From Modicisalibacter luteus DSM 23508 (GTDB taxonomy: Bacteria > Pseudomonadota > Gammaproteobacteria > Pseudomonadales > Halomonadaceae): 64,000 bases of DNA. The DNA is taken from positions 160,442-224,441 of the forward strand of contig NZ_KB899997.1 in the NCBI RefSeq assembly GCF_000378505.1. The letters run 5' to 3'. Both the position numbers and the translations under genes were made by a program. The notes below the pieces were generated by a model, which was not told where the DNA came from, did not search any database, and was given only the letters and a program-made list of their open reading frames with translations. Position 1 is the stretch's first letter. Each line of letters starts with the position of its first letter. This document shows, piece by piece, positions 43,618-54,405 of this stretch.

Positions 43618-45564
43618 TCAATTGCGCGCCAGCAGCGAGGTATCGTAACTCACTTGGCGTTCAGCGGGGGAGAGCATGGCGATGCCCTGAGTGCTGCCTT
43701 GCTGGGCCAGGCTGGCAAAGATTACTTGGTAGGCCAGCACCGCCTGGACATAATCGCGCGTCTCCCGGAAAGGGATACTCTCCACGAAAAGATCGAACTC
43801 CCGGGGGGCTTCGCTCAGCCAGCGATCCACTCGACCTGGACCGGCATTATAGGCGGCCGTGGCTGCGAGTCGGTTGCCGCTGTAGCGATCCAGCATGCGA
43901 CTGATGTAGTGGCTACCCAGGCGGATATTGGTCTCTGGCTCGAACAATTCCCCCATGCTGGGGGTGTCGATGCCCAGTTGCGAGCTGACGTGGGCTGCCG
44001 TACCGGGCATGAGCTGCATCAGGCCACGAGCACCGACTGGGGAAACCGCTTCGTTATTGAAGGCACTTTCACGGCGCGCAATGCCCATGAGCAGAAACGG
44101 ATCGACGCCATTGGCATCACCCCAGCGCAAGAAGCTGTCCTGATAGGCACTGGGGAAGCGCCATGCCAGGGCATCCCACTGATTGGCGGCGATGGTCGTC
44201 TGGACCAGCGTGGCATACCAGCCGCGCTGCTGCGCGTAGTCGGCCAGGGCCCTTGCTTCTTCTTCACTCGCACGCTCCACGGCGGCGTACCACTCGCTGC
44301 GAGCCAGCCCCGGCTCACCGATGCGCTGAAGCGCCTCGGCGCGCTGCACGACGGGCCAGTTGGCCACTTCGCGGCGGTAGGTATCGTTGAAGGTAGCCTG
44401 GGTCATGTTGAGAGCGTAGGGTTGGCCGAGCTTGTCGGCCGCCGCGAATCCGAAGAAGCTGCGTTCGTCCGCAGCCGCGGCGTAGGCCTTGCGTGCCGTT
44501 TGCTCATCACCCAGCTGCTCCAGTGCGCGACCCAGCCAGTATTGCCAGCGCGCGTCCTGGCGCGGATCGTCGGGCATCTGATGCACCCAATGGACAACGT
44601 CGCTCCAGTTGCGCTCGGCGAGGGCACGGCGCACTCGCAACTCAAGCAGGTCACCATTGGCCAGACGTGGCAGCACGTCATCGACCCACCCCCGATTGTT
44701 GTCGATCTCTCGCACCAAGGAGTAGAAGGCCAGGTCATGCTCGACACTGTGCCTCTGCTCGTCGTTGAGAGACAGATGCGGCCCGATCTTACGCCAGGCT
44801 TCGAGCGCGGCTTCGGTATCGGCCCGGGTGAAGTTGTACATCGCCGCCGTGAACAGTGCGGCGCTGGCCTGGCCTTGAGGGCCGAGGTCGACCGGCACGC
44901 GAGTCACCCCGGCGTAGTCGCCTTTCAGGCGATCCAGTGCCTGCTGGGCATCACTCCAGGACGCCGGAAGCTTTTTCGCCAGATAACTCATCAGGCCGTC
45001 TTCGCCGTTTTCCCAGGCCAGCATCATGCGCTGCCAGATGGCCCGACTGTCAATGACTCCGCGGTTGAGTAGCGTATCGAACAGCGTATCGCACTCACTG
45101 GGTTGGGAGCGGCCTGTCAGCCACAGGTCGAGTCCACCCTGGGCAGCGGTCGGCGGATCACGATCAAGCAATGCCGTGTAGTAATAACACTGGCGTATGG
45201 TGCCTCGAGGCTTGCCGTCGCTTACGGCCAGAAGCGCATCGTAACGTTTGGCATTGCCGTAGCTGACCTGGGCCACGCCACGCATCCAGTCGCTCAGCGG
45301 CGAGTCTGCATGACGCTGCAGGAAACCATTGATGATCTCCGGAGTCACATGGGGTAGCTGGCTGCGCAGGCGATGGTATTCTACGTAGCCGGCCAGAACG
45401 TGATCTTCGATGACAGAGTCGTTGATCCGGCTCCACTCACGGTTGCGGGCCGCTTCCAACGCCTCACGCATGGCGCGATCGGATGCCTCATCGGCTACGA
45501 CGGGCAGACTCATGAGCAGGGCGGCCACCAAGGCCATGGCCCGTCTTGGATATCGGGATTTCAT
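43618..45564 (-). CDS. slt: Soluble lytic murein transglycosylase
   Basis: This 648-residue periplasmic enzyme cleaves the MurNAc-GlcNAc bond of peptidoglycan, forming 1,6-anhydro products during wall turnover. It has a signal peptide (about 24 residues), the superhelical U and L domains, and a C-terminal lysozyme-like domain. The catalytic glutamate is in A-R-R-E-S-A-F-N, about residue 499, followed by G-A-R-G-L-M-Q-L-M-P-G-T-A and the A-Y-N-A-G motif. Length matches Slt70. ATG 45564 has AGGAG eight bases upstream. A large antisense open frame lies inside it and is not a gene. Confidence 0.94.
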   Translation of the reverse strand: MKSRYPRRAMALVAALLMSLPVVADEASDRAMREALEAARNREWSRINDSVIEDHVLAGYVEYHRLRSQLPHVTPEIINGFLQRHADSPLSDWMRGVAQVSYGNAKRYDALLAVSDGKPRGTIRQCYYYTALLDRDPPTAAQGGLDLWLTGRSQPSECDTLFDTLLNRGVIDSRAIWQRMMLAWENGEDGLMSYLAKKLPASWSDAQQALDRLKGDYAGVTRVPVDLGPQGQASAALFTAAMYNFTRADTEAALEAWRKIGPHLSLNDEQRHSVEHDLAFYSLVREIDNNRGWVDDVLPRLANGDLLELRVRRALAERNWSDVVHWVHQMPDDPRQDARWQYWLGRALEQLGDEQTARKAYAAAADERSFFGFAAADKLGQPYALNMTQATFNDTYRREVANWPVVQRAEALQRIGEPGLARSEWYAAVERASEEEARALADYAQQRGWYATLVQTTIAANQWDALAWRFPSAYQDSFLRWGDANGVDPFLLMGIARRESAFNNEAVSPVGARGLMQLMPGTAAHVSSQLGIDTPSMGELFEPETNIRLGSHYISRMLDRYSGNRLAATAAYNAGPGRVDRWLSEAPREFDLFVESIPFRETRDYVQAVLAYQVIFASLAQQGSTQGIAMLSPAERQVSYDTSLLARN

Positions 45565-45689
45565 GGACGGCTCTCCTCGTACTTGCCCCACGGATGCGAT
45601 GTGCACCATCCTCTCTGATACGGCCTGTCTTGAGTAGTGTCGCCAGGCGGCGACAAGGCCTTTTGCTCGACGATGCGGAGAACCACGCA

Positions 45690-46019
45690 ATGTCCCTGTT
45701 CAAACTTTCTCGTCTCAAACACCGCGCTGGGGCCTTGTCGCGCATCGCACGGGCGTTCCGCTTGTTTCTGCCAATGTGTGCCGATGTCTTCAGTGGGCGT
45801 TATCGGCCAGCACCCTGGCCGGCGTTCGGTTGGATGGCCCTGGCGTTGGTATATCTGCTTTCCCCCTTGGATCTGATACCCGAAATGCTGATGTTGATCG
45901 GCATCCTCGATGACGTGGTCATTGTTGGCTGGTTGCTGGCGCGGGTGGATACTGCACTGAGCGACTACCGGCGCTGGAAGGGCATCGATATCGACAACCC
46001 TCCAGAGCCTCGCCAGTAA
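45690..46019 (+). CDS. YkvA-like DUF1232 membrane protein
   Basis: This 109-residue protein carries a DUF1232 domain: Y-L-L-S-P-L-D-L-I-P-E near residues 54-65, then G-I-L-D-D-V-V-I-V-G-W-L-L. Two hydrophobic segments suggest membrane association. Function unknown. GCGGAG is nine bases before the ATG. It lies just upstream of htpG, but the heat-shock promoter of htpG is in the gap, so the two are likely separate units. Confidence 0.87.
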   Translation: MSLFKLSRLKHRAGALSRIARAFRLFLPMCADVFSGRYRPAPWPAFGWMALALVYLLSPLDLIPEMLMLIGILDDVVIVGWLLARVDTALSDYRRWKGIDIDNPPEPRQ

Positions 46020-46038
46020 GATCAGTGCCGGCCAAGCG

Positions 46039-46066
46039 CTTGAAAATCATCAGGCAATCCCCATAT
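46039..46066 (+). promoter_or_regulatory. Sigma-32 heat-shock promoter of htpG
   Basis: CTTGAAA at 46039-46045, thirteen bases, then CCCCATAT at 46059-46066 match the sigma-32 consensus exactly (CTTGAAA, spacer 13-17, CCCCATnT). The -10 element ends 41 bases before the htpG ATG. This is strong direct evidence for heat-shock control. Confidence 0.92.
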
Positions 46067-46107
46067 CGGTGACGAAACGCTTGTCAACACCGTGAGGGGC
46101 TTGCCAA

Positions 46108-48006
46108 ATGACCACTGCCACCCATGAAGAAACGCTAGGCTTTCAGACTGAAGTCAAGCAGTTGCTTCATCTGATGATCCACTCCCTGTATTCCAACCGG
46201 GAAATTTTCCTTCGCGAACTGATTTCCAACGCGGCCGATGCCTGCGACAAGCTGCGCTATGAGGCGTTGGACAACGATGCGCTTTACGGCAGCGACAGCG
46301 ACCTGCGTATCGAGATCGAGCACGATACCAAGGCCGGTACCGTCACGGTGCGTGATAACGGCATCGGCATGAGTCGCGATGAGGTGATCCGGAACCTGGG
46401 CACCATCGCCAAAAGTGGTACTGCCGAGTTCCTTAAGCAGCTTTCCGGTGAGCAGCAGAAGGACGCCAAGCTGATCGGTCAGTTTGGGGTGGGCTTCTAT
46501 TCCGGCTTCATCGTGGCCGATGAGGTGACCGTGCGTACCCGCCGCGCCGATGCCGAGGAGGGCGTGGAGTGGCGCTCCAAGGGCGAAGGTGAGTTCACCA
46601 TTGCCGATATCGATAAGGCCGAGCGTGGTACCGAGATCATCCTGCACCTCAAGAAGGACGCCAAAGAGTTTGCCGACGACTTCAGGCTCAGGAATCTGGT
46701 GCGCAAGTACTCCGACCACATCGAAGTCCCGGTACGCATGCCCAAGACCGAAACGGCCAAGGACGATGAGGGCAACGAGGTCGAAGGTAGCGAGGTCACG
46801 ACCTGGGAGACCGTCAACGAGGCTCAGGCGCTATGGGTGCGGCCCAAGTCCGAGGTCAGCGACGATGAATACAAGGCGTTCTACAAGCATATCGCCCACG
46901 ACTTCAGCGATCCGTTGACTTGGAGCCACAACAAGGTCGAAGGCAAGCTCGAGTACACCAGCCTTCTGTACGTGCCCGGCCGTGCGCCGTTCGATCTGTA
47001 TGAGCGGGATGGCTCGCGTGGCGTGCGCCTCTACGTACAGCGTGTGTTCATCATGGACGACGCCGAGCAGTTCCTGCCGCTGTACCTGCGCTTCGTCAAG
47101 GGCGTGGTCGACACCAAGGACCTATCGCTGAATGTCTCCCGCGAGTTGCTGCAGAAGGACCCGCAGGTCGACAAGATGAAGTCGGCTTTGACCAAGCGTG
47201 CCCTAGACATGCTCAAGAAACTGGCCAAGGACAAGGAGGGCTATCAAGCCTTCTGGAACGCCTTCGGCTCAGTGCTAAAGGAAGGCCCGGCGGAAGACTA
47301 CGCCAACCGCGACAAGATCGCCGATCTGCTGCGCTTCTCTACCACGTACACCGATACGACGGTACAAGACCAGTCCTTGGCCGATTACGTATCGCGCATG
47401 AAGGAAGGCCAGCAGAAGATTTACTACATCATCGCCGACAGCTTCAATGCGGCCAAGCACAGCCCGCATCTGGAGATCTTCCGCAAGAAGGGCGTTGAAG
47501 TCCTGCTGCTGCACGACCGTATCGACGAATGGCTGATGAGCCACCTCACCGAGTATGACGGCAAGTCGCTCGCTGACGTGGCCAAGGGCAACCTGGACCT
47601 GGGTGACATCGAGGGCGAAGAAGAGAAGCAGGCCCAGGAGGTAACCGCCAAGGCCAAGGAGGATCTGGTCAAGCGCGTCAAGGAGGCGCTCGGTGACGAA
47701 GTTCAGGAGGTGAGGGTCACCCACCGCCTGACCGATTCGCCGGCTTGCGTGGTGCTCTCCGAGCACGATATGGGCTTCCAGATGCGGCGTATCATGGAAG
47801 CGGCTGGCCAGCCGGTTCCCGAGGTCAAGCCGATTCTTGAACTCAACCCGGAACATGCCCTGGTGACGCGTCTCGAAACAGCCGAGGACGACCGCTTCGG
47901 AGATCTGGCGCGCATCCTGCTCGACCAGGCAATCATTGCCGAGGGTGGCCATCTCAACGATCCGGCTGCTTATGTCAAACGCCTCAATGCTCTGTTGACG
48001 GCCTGA
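46108..48006 (+). CDS. htpG: Molecular chaperone HtpG (Hsp90)
   Basis: This 632-residue cytoplasmic chaperone is full length. The GHKL ATPase domain carries [12 protein letters not shown] near residues 28-40, D-N-G-I-G-M near 82-87, and G-Q-F-G-V-G-F-Y-S near 126-134. The middle domain includes V-S-R-E-L-L-Q and the C-terminal dimerisation domain follows. HtpG remodels client proteins after heat and other stress. GAGGGG precedes the ATG. A sigma-32 promoter lies directly upstream and a terminator follows. Confidence 0.97.
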   Translation: MTTATHEETLGFQTEVKQLLHLMIHSLYSNREIFLRELISNAADACDKLRYEALDNDALYGSDSDLRIEIEHDTKAGTVTVRDNGIGMSRDEVIRNLGTIAKSGTAEFLKQLSGEQQKDAKLIGQFGVGFYSGFIVADEVTVRTRRADAEEGVEWRSKGEGEFTIADIDKAERGTEIILHLKKDAKEFADDFRLRNLVRKYSDHIEVPVRMPKTETAKDDEGNEVEGSEVTTWETVNEAQALWVRPKSEVSDDEYKAFYKHIAHDFSDPLTWSHNKVEGKLEYTSLLYVPGRAPFDLYERDGSRGVRLYVQRVFIMDDAEQFLPLYLRFVKGVVDTKDLSLNVSRELLQKDPQVDKMKSALTKRALDMLKKLAKDKEGYQAFWNAFGSVLKEGPAEDYANRDKIADLLRFSTTYTDTTVQDQSLADYVSRMKEGQQKIYYIIADSFNAAKHSPHLEIFRKKGVEVLLLHDRIDEWLMSHLTEYDGKSLADVAKGNLDLGDIEGEEEKQAQEVTAKAKEDLVKRVKEALGDEVQEVRVTHRLTDSPACVVLSEHDMGFQMRRIMEAAGQPVPEVKPILELNPEHALVTRLETAEDDRFGDLARILLDQAIIAEGGHLNDPAAYVKRLNALLTA

Positions 48007-48039
48007 CTACGTCCATGACTGTTACGTAAGTCGATGCTA

Positions 48040-48074
48040 ACCCGGCCGGCCTCTGAGGCCGGCCGGGTCGTTTT
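48040..48074 (+). terminator. Intrinsic terminator after htpG
   Basis: A perfect GC-rich inverted repeat from 48040 to 48068 (CCCGGCCGGCC with its complement) is followed by CGTTTT. Confidence 0.88.
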
Positions 48075-48152
48075 GCGGTGCCGCAAAAAAAACTCGGTGT
48101 TTTCGCTTTCCCTTGGTAGACTCCAGATTCCTTACATTTGGAGTGCACTCCC

Positions 48153-48980
48153 ATGCGTCGATGTCGTCTCAGGAGACGACCTCGAGTCACGGCAATTCTG
48201 GCGTTAACGGCGTGTCTCGGTGTCGGCGTTGCTCCCTTTCCCATGACGGCTCAGGCCGAGTCGACATGGGAAACGAGAGCCGAAACGATAACTCAGCAGG
48301 CTCTACCCCAGAGCGATATAGATCCTGTCAGCGAACTGCCCGATTTACGGGATTACCCGGCCGGCCCGGTTCGTAAACAGGTCTTCTTGAAATTGCTGGT
48401 GCCCTTGGTCGAAGCCGAAAACGCGCGCATCGCCGCGCAGCGTGAATGGCTGGAAACGGTACAAGCTCGTGGCGTGGTTCGGTCCACCAAGGAGCGGAAA
48501 CGGCTGGCAGCGCTATGTCAGGAATATGACATGACGTGCCGTAACCAGCGTGTTTCGGAAGCGCTGCTCGAGCGTGTCAACACCATTCCTCTATCCATGG
48601 TAATCATTCAGGCCATCGAGGAGTCCGGTTGGGGGACGTCTCGTTTCGCTCGTCAAGGCAATAACCTGTTTGGCCTACGCTGTTTCAAGGATGGCTGTGG
48701 TCTCGCCCAGGCCGGCAGCGGTCGTCAATACAGTGCATTCGATACCGTCCGCGATGCCGTGCGTACCTACCTGCATAACCTCAACACCCATGAGGCGTAT
48801 ACGCAATTGCGTGAGCGTCGTGCGCGGTTGATCGCCCAGGGCCGTCCCGTGACTGCCGAGGCTCTGATTGGTGCTCTGGAAGGGTATGCGACACGTCACG
48901 ATTACCAGGATGTGCTGCTGTCATTGTTGCGAACCAATAATGATCTGATTCACCGACATCGCTCCGACAAGACTGCCTGA
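48153..48980 (+). CDS. Glucosaminidase-domain protein, Bax-like
   Basis: This 275-residue exported protein contains a glucosaminidase domain like E. coli Bax: P-L-S-M-V-I-I-Q-A-I-E-E-S-G-W-G-T-S-R-F-A near residues 146-166 with the catalytic-type glutamate, then G-N-N-L-F-G-L-R-C-F, and Y-L-H-N-L-N-T-H near the end. It should cleave peptidoglycan glycan strands in the periplasm. A basic, hydrophobic N-terminus ending near A-Q-A is a signal peptide. ATG 48153 is preferred; TTG 48138 is in frame but overlaps the GGAG site. A terminator follows. Confidence 0.88.
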   Translation: MRRCRLRRRPRVTAILALTACLGVGVAPFPMTAQAESTWETRAETITQQALPQSDIDPVSELPDLRDYPAGPVRKQVFLKLLVPLVEAENARIAAQREWLETVQARGVVRSTKERKRLAALCQEYDMTCRNQRVSEALLERVNTIPLSMVIIQAIEESGWGTSRFARQGNNLFGLRCFKDGCGLAQAGSGRQYSAFDTVRDAVRTYLHNLNTHEAYTQLRERRARLIAQGRPVTAEALIGALEGYATRHDYQDVLLSLLRTNNDLIHRHRSDKTA

Positions 48981-49005
48981 CGCTCATATCAGACCTTTAC
49001 CTTAC

Positions 49006-49033
49006 AAAACCGCTCCTTTGGGAGCGGTTTTTT
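49006..49033 (+). terminator. Intrinsic terminator after the glucosaminidase gene
   Basis: AAAACCGCTCC (49006-49016), loop TTTG, GGAGCGGTTTT (49021-49031), then TT. Confidence 0.93.
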
Positions 49034-49467
49034 ATGAGTTGGCAAAAGATCGTTTCATCCTGAGAGGTGTCTTGCATCTCAGTCTTGTTTCTTTTGGCTA
49101 CCATTCTTGGTGTCGGCTAATAAATAACGTTTTATTTATAGTTTCCATAAGCCATTCTAGAGGTGTGAAACAAGTGGTGTTTCTTTTTAAAACAAAGGGT
49201 TAACTTGGTATTCAGCTATAAGGGTACTGTTATGAATAATATAAGCACTTGTATATAAAGGTTTTTTGTTGCACACCCCAGATGTTTTCTGCATTTTATA
49301 AAAGCTATTTTTATTGCTTTGAAGGGCTTGTGTCGTCAACCGCGGCGCAACGGGAATGTTTGCGCCATGATGGATGAACCAGGGAGCGGCGGAATGCAAA
49401 GAACCATAGGGACGCAAGGCAGCGGGACCGGCATCTCTTACGACCATGGAAATGCAAGGGGGTTGGT
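49034..49467 (+). other. AT-rich gap upstream of pntA
   Basis: About 430 bases without a gene; base composition from 49060 to 49320 is markedly more AT-rich than any neighbouring stretch. Small open frames there have no ribosome site or recognisable product. The region presumably holds the pntAB promoter, though several TATA-like hexamers make it impossible to choose one by eye. Confidence 0.5.
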
Positions 49468-51039
49468 GTGAAGATCGGTGCACCCAAGGAAACGGCTCGG
49501 GGGGAGGCGCGTGTAGCGCTGACTCCCGAGAGCGCACAGCAGATTCAGAAGCTGGGCCACGAATGCTTTGTCGAAGCCGGCGCCGGTGAGGCGGCGGGTT
49601 TCAATGACGAAGCCTACCGCGATGTCGGCGTCACAGTCATCGAAGGCGCCCAGGCACTATGGGATGCCGTTGATATCGTAATCAAGGTACGCGAACCCTC
49701 CGAGGAAGAAGCCGATCGACTACGCGAAGGACAGACGTTGATCTCCTTCTTCTGGCCGGCGCAGAACGAGGCAATGCTTGAGCGGTGCACGGGCAAGGGT
49801 GCCAGCGTCATCGCGATGGATATGGTGCCGCGTATATCCCGTGCCCAGAAGATGGATGCCCTGTCGAGTACCGCCAATATTGCCGGTTATCGCGCAGTTA
49901 TCGAGGCGGGCAACCAGTTCGGACGCTTCTTCACCGGTCAGGTCACGGCGGCTGGCAAGGTGCCACCCGCCAAGGTCCTGGTTGTGGGGGCGGGGGTCGC
50001 CGGCCTGGCTGCCATCGGTACGGCGACTAGCCTTGGTGCTGTGGTACGCGCTTTCGACGTGCGTCCCGAAGTCGCTGAGCAGATCGAGTCTATGGGCGCC
50101 GAATTCCTGTTTCTGGACTTCGAGGACAGCACGGACGGTTCTGAAAGCGGGGGATATGCCAAGCCGTCCAGCCCTGAGTTTCGCGAAAAGCAGCTGGCCT
50201 TGTTCCGTGAGCAGGCGCCGGACGTCGATATTGTCATTACCACCGCACTGATTCCTGGCAAGCCGGCACCCAAGCTTTGGCTCAAGGACATGGTCGAGGC
50301 CATGAAGCCAGGCTCGGTGATCGTTGATCTCGCCGCAGAGAAAGGCGGAAATTGCGATCTTACCGTGCCTGACGAGCGCATCGTCACTGATAACGGTGTC
50401 ATCGTGGTCGGCTATACCGACTTTCCGTCGCGCATGGCGACACAAGCCTCGTTGTTGTATGCAACCAACGTTCGGCACATGCTCACGGACCTCACGCCTG
50501 AAAAGGATGGCACCATCGTCCACAACATGGACGACGACGTCATTCGTGGCGCTACGGTAACCCACCAAGGTGAGATTACTTTCCCGCCACCGCCGCCCAA
50601 GGTGAAGGCCATCGGGGCTGCCAAGCCGAAGGAAAGACCCAAGGAGCCAACCCCGGAGGAGAAGAAAGCCGCCGAGCATGCGTCCTTCGTGGCGCAGACC
50701 AAGCGGCAGGTTGGGCTGCTGGCGGCCGGAGGAGTATTGATGTGGCTGCTTGGGCTGGTCGCACCGGCATCGTTCATGCAGCACTTTATCGTTTTCGTTC
50801 TGTCCTGCTTCGTAGGTTTCCAGGTCATCTGGAATGTCAGTCATTCGCTGCACACACCATTGATGGCGGTGACCAATGCCATTTCCGGCATCATCGTGCT
50901 TGGGGCGATCTTGCAGATTGGCTCCGGCAGTTGGCTGGTCGGCTTGCTGGCTGGATTCTCGGTTTTGATCGCCACTATCAATATCGTGGGCGGCTTCCTG
51001 GTGACACGCCGGATGCTGGCCATGTTCCAGAAATCCTGA
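49468..51039 (+). CDS. pntA: NAD(P) transhydrogenase subunit alpha
   Basis: This 523-residue protein is the alpha subunit of proton-translocating transhydrogenase, which transfers hydride between NADH and NADP. Residues 1-380 form the NAD(H)-binding domain I, with [15 protein letters not shown] near residues 172-186 and the mobile-loop Y-T-D-F-P-S-R-M. After a P/K/E-rich linker come four C-terminal membrane helices. The start is GTG 49468, with AAGGGGG five bases upstream; no in-frame ATG fits. Single-chain alpha, as in enterobacteria. pntB follows after 16 bases. Confidence 0.96.
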   Translation: MKIGAPKETARGEARVALTPESAQQIQKLGHECFVEAGAGEAAGFNDEAYRDVGVTVIEGAQALWDAVDIVIKVREPSEEEADRLREGQTLISFFWPAQNEAMLERCTGKGASVIAMDMVPRISRAQKMDALSSTANIAGYRAVIEAGNQFGRFFTGQVTAAGKVPPAKVLVVGAGVAGLAAIGTATSLGAVVRAFDVRPEVAEQIESMGAEFLFLDFEDSTDGSESGGYAKPSSPEFREKQLALFREQAPDVDIVITTALIPGKPAPKLWLKDMVEAMKPGSVIVDLAAEKGGNCDLTVPDERIVTDNGVIVVGYTDFPSRMATQASLLYATNVRHMLTDLTPEKDGTIVHNMDDDVIRGATVTHQGEITFPPPPPKVKAIGAAKPKERPKEPTPEEKKAAEHASFVAQTKRQVGLLAAGGVLMWLLGLVAPASFMQHFIVFVLSCFVGFQVIWNVSHSLHTPLMAVTNAISGIIVLGAILQIGSGSWLVGLLAGFSVLIATINIVGGFLVTRRMLAMFQKS

Positions 51040-51055
51040 ACCGCGGAGATACGAT

Positions 51056-52498
51056 ATGTTGGGACAAGAGTTCGTTTCTGCCGCGGCAATTGCGGCAAGT
51101 GTGTTGTTCATCCTTTCACTGGGTGGATTGAGTAATCAGGAAAAGGCCAAGCGAGCCGTCTGGTACGGCATCGCCGGTATGGCCATTGCGGTATTTTTCA
51201 CCGCCCTTGGGCCAGGCATCGGGGGTTACTGGTGGATGTTGCCGATGATGATCATCGGTGCCGTGATTGGTGTCTATGTTGCCAAGAAGGTCGACATGAC
51301 GGAGATGCCGCAGTTGGTGGCGGCGCTGCACTCCTTTGTCGGTCTGGCCGCAGTCTTCGTTGGTTTCAATGCCGACCTCGAGCGACGTCGCGTACTGGCC
51401 GCCCAACTTGCCGAGCGTGGCACCGATGGCTTTTCCGCCTTCGCTGCCCTGGTGGCTGAGAAGACTCCCGCCGAGCTGACCTTCCTGCAGGTCGAAGTGG
51501 TGCTGGGCGTGTTCATCGGTGCGGTGACGTTCACCGGATCGGTAATCGCCTTCGGCAAGCTCGCCGGCAAGGTCAACGGCAAGCCGCGTCAATTGCCCGG
51601 CGGGCATTGGCTCAATGCCGGGGCGGCCATACTGTCACTCATCTTGGCCATCCTGTATCTGAACGGAGCGGGGTTCTGGACGCTGCTGTTACTGGCGTTG
51701 CTGGCCTTCTTCATTGGTTACCACCTGATCATGGGTATCGGCGGAGCCGACATGCCGGTGGTGGTCTCCATGCTCAACAGCTACTCCGGCTGGGCGGCAG
51801 CCGCGATCGGCTTCACCCTGTCCAATGACTTGCTGATCGTCACCGGGGCGCTGGTGGGCTCGTCGGGCGCCATACTCTCGTACATCATGTGCAAGGCAAT
51901 GAACCGCAACTTCGTCAACGTGATTCTTGGCGGTTTCGGCGGCAGCAAGGGACCGGCAGCGGAGATCGAGGGCGAGCAAGTGGCCATCGACACCAATGGA
52001 GTTGCCAACGCGCTCAATGATGCCGACAGCGTGATCATCGTGCCGGGCTATGGCATGGCCGTCGCCCAGGCGCAGAATGCGGTAAGCGAGTTGACTCGTA
52101 AGCTGCGTGCTGCCGGCAAGACCGTACGTTTCGGTATCCACCCGGTGGCGGGGCGTCTGCCAGGGCACATGAACGTATTGTTGGCCGAGGCCAAGGTGCC
52201 CTACGACATCGTGCTGGAGATGGATGAAATCAACGATGACTTTGCCGAGACCGATGTGGTTATCGTCATTGGGTCCAATGACATCGTCAATCCGGCCGCC
52301 CAGGAGGATCCTAACAGTCCTATCGCCGGCATGCCGGTACTCAAGGTCTGGGAAGCCAAGCAGGTATTCGTCTGTAAACGCGGGCAGGGGACCGGTTACT
52401 CCGGTATCGAGAATCCCCTGTTCTTCAAGGAGAACACCCGCATGCTGTACGGCGATGCCAAATCCAGTATCGATTCCCTGGTGCCATTGATCGATTAA
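51056..52498 (+). CDS. pntB: NAD(P) transhydrogenase subunit beta
   Basis: This 480-residue beta subunit has nine membrane helices followed by the NADP(H)-binding domain III, with [12 protein letters not shown] near residues 327-338, [20 protein letters not shown], and the [10 protein letters not shown] motif. It forms the proton channel with PntA. The gene closes with a strong terminator. The pair supplies NADPH, useful alongside the many oxidative pathways nearby. Confidence 0.97.
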   Translation: MLGQEFVSAAAIAASVLFILSLGGLSNQEKAKRAVWYGIAGMAIAVFFTALGPGIGGYWWMLPMMIIGAVIGVYVAKKVDMTEMPQLVAALHSFVGLAAVFVGFNADLERRRVLAAQLAERGTDGFSAFAALVAEKTPAELTFLQVEVVLGVFIGAVTFTGSVIAFGKLAGKVNGKPRQLPGGHWLNAGAAILSLILAILYLNGAGFWTLLLLALLAFFIGYHLIMGIGGADMPVVVSMLNSYSGWAAAAIGFTLSNDLLIVTGALVGSSGAILSYIMCKAMNRNFVNVILGGFGGSKGPAAEIEGEQVAIDTNGVANALNDADSVIIVPGYGMAVAQAQNAVSELTRKLRAAGKTVRFGIHPVAGRLPGHMNVLLAEAKVPYDIVLEMDEINDDFAETDVVIVIGSNDIVNPAAQEDPNSPIAGMPVLKVWEAKQVFVCKRGQGTGYSGIENPLFFKENTRMLYGDAKSSIDSLVPLID

Positions 52499-52532
52499 GA
52501 GCATACACAGCCAGGACATCGGCTCCAGAGAG

Positions 52533-52557
52533 ACGCCCCGCCAAGCGGGGCGTTTTT
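52533..52557 (+). terminator. Intrinsic terminator after pntB
   Basis: ACGCCCCGC (52533-52541), loop CAA, GCGGGGCGT (52545-52553), then TTTT. Confidence 0.95.
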
Positions 52558-52598
52558 CGTTACAATGATGTCTAACATTTGGCGTCTAGGGACCAAGC

Positions 52599-53660
52599 AT
52601 GACAGAAGATCGCCTGAAGGTAGCCGTACTGGGCGGAGGAAGCTTCGGCACGGCACTGGCCAGCATCGCCGCAGACAATGGGGCAACGGTGCGGCAATGG
52701 CTTCGTGACGAGGCCCTGGTCGAAAAGATCAACCGTGATCACCGTAATTCCCGCTACCTTCCTGACTTCGACATCAATCCCGCCGTGGTGGCCTCGAGCG
52801 ACATGCGGTCGGTGCTCGATGGTGCTGAATTGGTCTTCGTCGCGATTCCCTCGAAGGCGTTCCGGGCCGTTGTTCGGCAAGCCCGCCCTTGGCTGCACCA
52901 ACGCCAGATACTGGTCAGTACCACCAAGGGAATTCAGGAAGACGGCTTCAAGCTGATGAGCCAAATCCTTGAGGAAGAAACCGGCTTCTCTCACATTGGC
53001 GTATTGTCAGGTCCCAATCTGGCCGCGGAGATCGCAGAGAAGCAGCTCACAGCGACGGTGATAGCCAGCGATGACGCTTTGACACGAGCGCGTGTGCAGA
53101 CGACGCTGGGTTGCGACTATTTCCGCGTCTATGCCAGCAATGACCGTTACGGGGTCGAGCTGGGGGGTGCGCTCAAGAATATCTATGCCATTGCCGCCGG
53201 TATGGCCGCTTCCTTGGGTATGGGAGAGAACACTCGCAGCATGCTTATGACCCGGGCGTTAGCCGAGATGAGCCGCTTCGCCGTTGCCCTGGGAGCTAAC
53301 CCCATGACCTTCATCGGTTTGGCTGGCGTCGGCGACCTCATCGTGACATGTTCCTCCAACCGCTCGCGTAACTACCGGGTTGGCTATGCCATGGGGCAAG
53401 GGCGCACGCTCGACGAAGCTGTCGATGCCTTGGGTCAGGTTGCCGAGGGTGTGAATACCGTTAGCCTGGTGTGTGCCAAGGCGCGACAGGAAGGTATTTA
53501 CATGCCATTGGCCGAGGGGTTGTACCAAGTGCTGTTCAATAATGTTCCGGCTCGCGACATGGCCAAATTGCTGATGCTGAATGAGCAGAGCAGTGATGTC
53601 GAATTCACGCTCTCCCGCGAGGATGTCAAGCACGCCCGACGCCTGGAGGGGGACTCGTGA
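52599..53660 (+). CDS. gpsA: Glycerol-3-phosphate dehydrogenase [NAD(P)+]
   Basis: This 353-residue cytoplasmic enzyme reduces dihydroxyacetone phosphate to sn-glycerol-3-phosphate for phospholipid synthesis. The dinucleotide motif [10 protein letters not shown] is at residues 10-19; S-G-P-N-L-A-A-E-I and the catalytic lysine in [13 protein letters not shown] are intact. It is slightly longer than the usual 330-340 residues owing to a C-terminal extension. The stop overlaps the sixA start (GTGA), indicating coupling. Confidence 0.97.
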   Translation: MTEDRLKVAVLGGGSFGTALASIAADNGATVRQWLRDEALVEKINRDHRNSRYLPDFDINPAVVASSDMRSVLDGAELVFVAIPSKAFRAVVRQARPWLHQRQILVSTTKGIQEDGFKLMSQILEEETGFSHIGVLSGPNLAAEIAEKQLTATVIASDDALTRARVQTTLGCDYFRVYASNDRYGVELGGALKNIYAIAAGMAASLGMGENTRSMLMTRALAEMSRFAVALGANPMTFIGLAGVGDLIVTCSSNRSRNYRVGYAMGQGRTLDEAVDALGQVAEGVNTVSLVCAKARQEGIYMPLAEGLYQVLFNNVPARDMAKLLMLNEQSSDVEFTLSREDVKHARRLEGDS

Positions 53661-54142
53661 GCCTATCGCTCTGGATCATGCGTCACGGCCAGGCGGCACC
53701 TGGGCATCCCGACCCGCAACGCCCCCTGAGCGACACCGGGCGTTGGGAAGTGGCCCGCATGGCGACGTGGCTTGCCGAGACGCTGGATGATGCGCAACTG
53801 GCCCGGTTGCAGATTGCTGCGAGTCCCTACAGGCGTGCCCAGCAGACGGCGGCGATTGTCGCCGAACAACTTGCCAAGCCGGTACAGGAACTGGCTCTGA
53901 TCACTCCGGATGACCCCGTCGAGCCGGTAATAGATTGGCTGCAGGCACATGCGATGGCGTCGTCTTGGCTGCTGGTCAGCCATATGCCGCTGGTTGGTGC
54001 GCTGACAGGACGCCTCGTTGAAGGTGATTCTCGAAGCAGCCTGCCCATGCCGACAGCAGCCGTCGCTGGGTTGGAGGCGGAGGTTTGGGCGGCGGGTTGT
54101 GCCCAGCTGCGTGTGTTCCGTCATCCTGCGGAGCTGACCTGA
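53657..54142 (+). CDS. sixA: Phosphohistidine phosphatase SixA
   Basis: This 161-residue histidine phosphatase family protein dephosphorylates phosphohistidine in signalling proteins. The catalytic R-H-G is at residues 9-11, the S-P-Y-R-R-A-Q-Q-T segment holds the second arginine, and the second histidine is in V-S-H-M-P. The start is GTG 53657, overlapping the gpsA stop. The gpsA-sixA pairing is a coupled two-gene unit. Confidence 0.93.
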   Translation: MSLSLWIMRHGQAAPGHPDPQRPLSDTGRWEVARMATWLAETLDDAQLARLQIAASPYRRAQQTAAIVAEQLAKPVQELALITPDDPVEPVIDWLQAHAMASSWLLVSHMPLVGALTGRLVEGDSRSSLPMPTAAVAGLEAEVWAAGCAQLRVFRHPAELT

Positions 54143-54299
54143 GCCGAAGGCTTTCGCAGGCTATTTCTTCACACTGCATGTCTGCAAAGTTTCGCTTCTG
54201 GTATGAGCCTGCATGCCGGAGCAAGCAGTGATTTCTGACTTTTGGTTTCTTGTCCTTTCGTCTAGCAAGACGTAAGTCGCATTGCCCGTGTCCGCGCCA

Positions 54300-54360
54300 G
54301 CCTATAGGTTTGTTCTTGTATGATGTATGACACCTTGTAAGCACACAAACTATCGCGCCG
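54300..54360 (+). promoter_or_regulatory. Promoter/operator region of the aldarate operon
   Basis: The AT-rich 263-base gap before kdgD contains close repeats: CTTGTATG at 54315-54322 and CTTGTAAG at 54334-54341, starting 19 bases apart, and GTTTGT (54308-54313) with ACAAAC (54345-54350) flanking them. These are plausible binding sites for the GntR/FCD regulator encoded in the operon. No canonical -35/-10 pair could be assigned. Confidence 0.35.
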
Positions 54361-54405
54361 GAATTCTGGTTTCGCCAAGCATTGCATGAGCAAGAGGAAT
54401 CATTT

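Noticed and set aside
43654..45072. Long open frame of 472 codons on the plus strand
   Set aside because: It is antisense to the lytic transglycosylase, which has full family conservation; high-GC genes commonly leave open antisense frames.
49018..49203. Small open frame in the AT-rich gap before pntA
   Set aside because: It begins inside the preceding terminator hairpin and has no ribosome site.
49720..51111. 463-codon minus-strand open frame
   Set aside because: It lies opposite pntA and shows no family resemblance or ribosome site.
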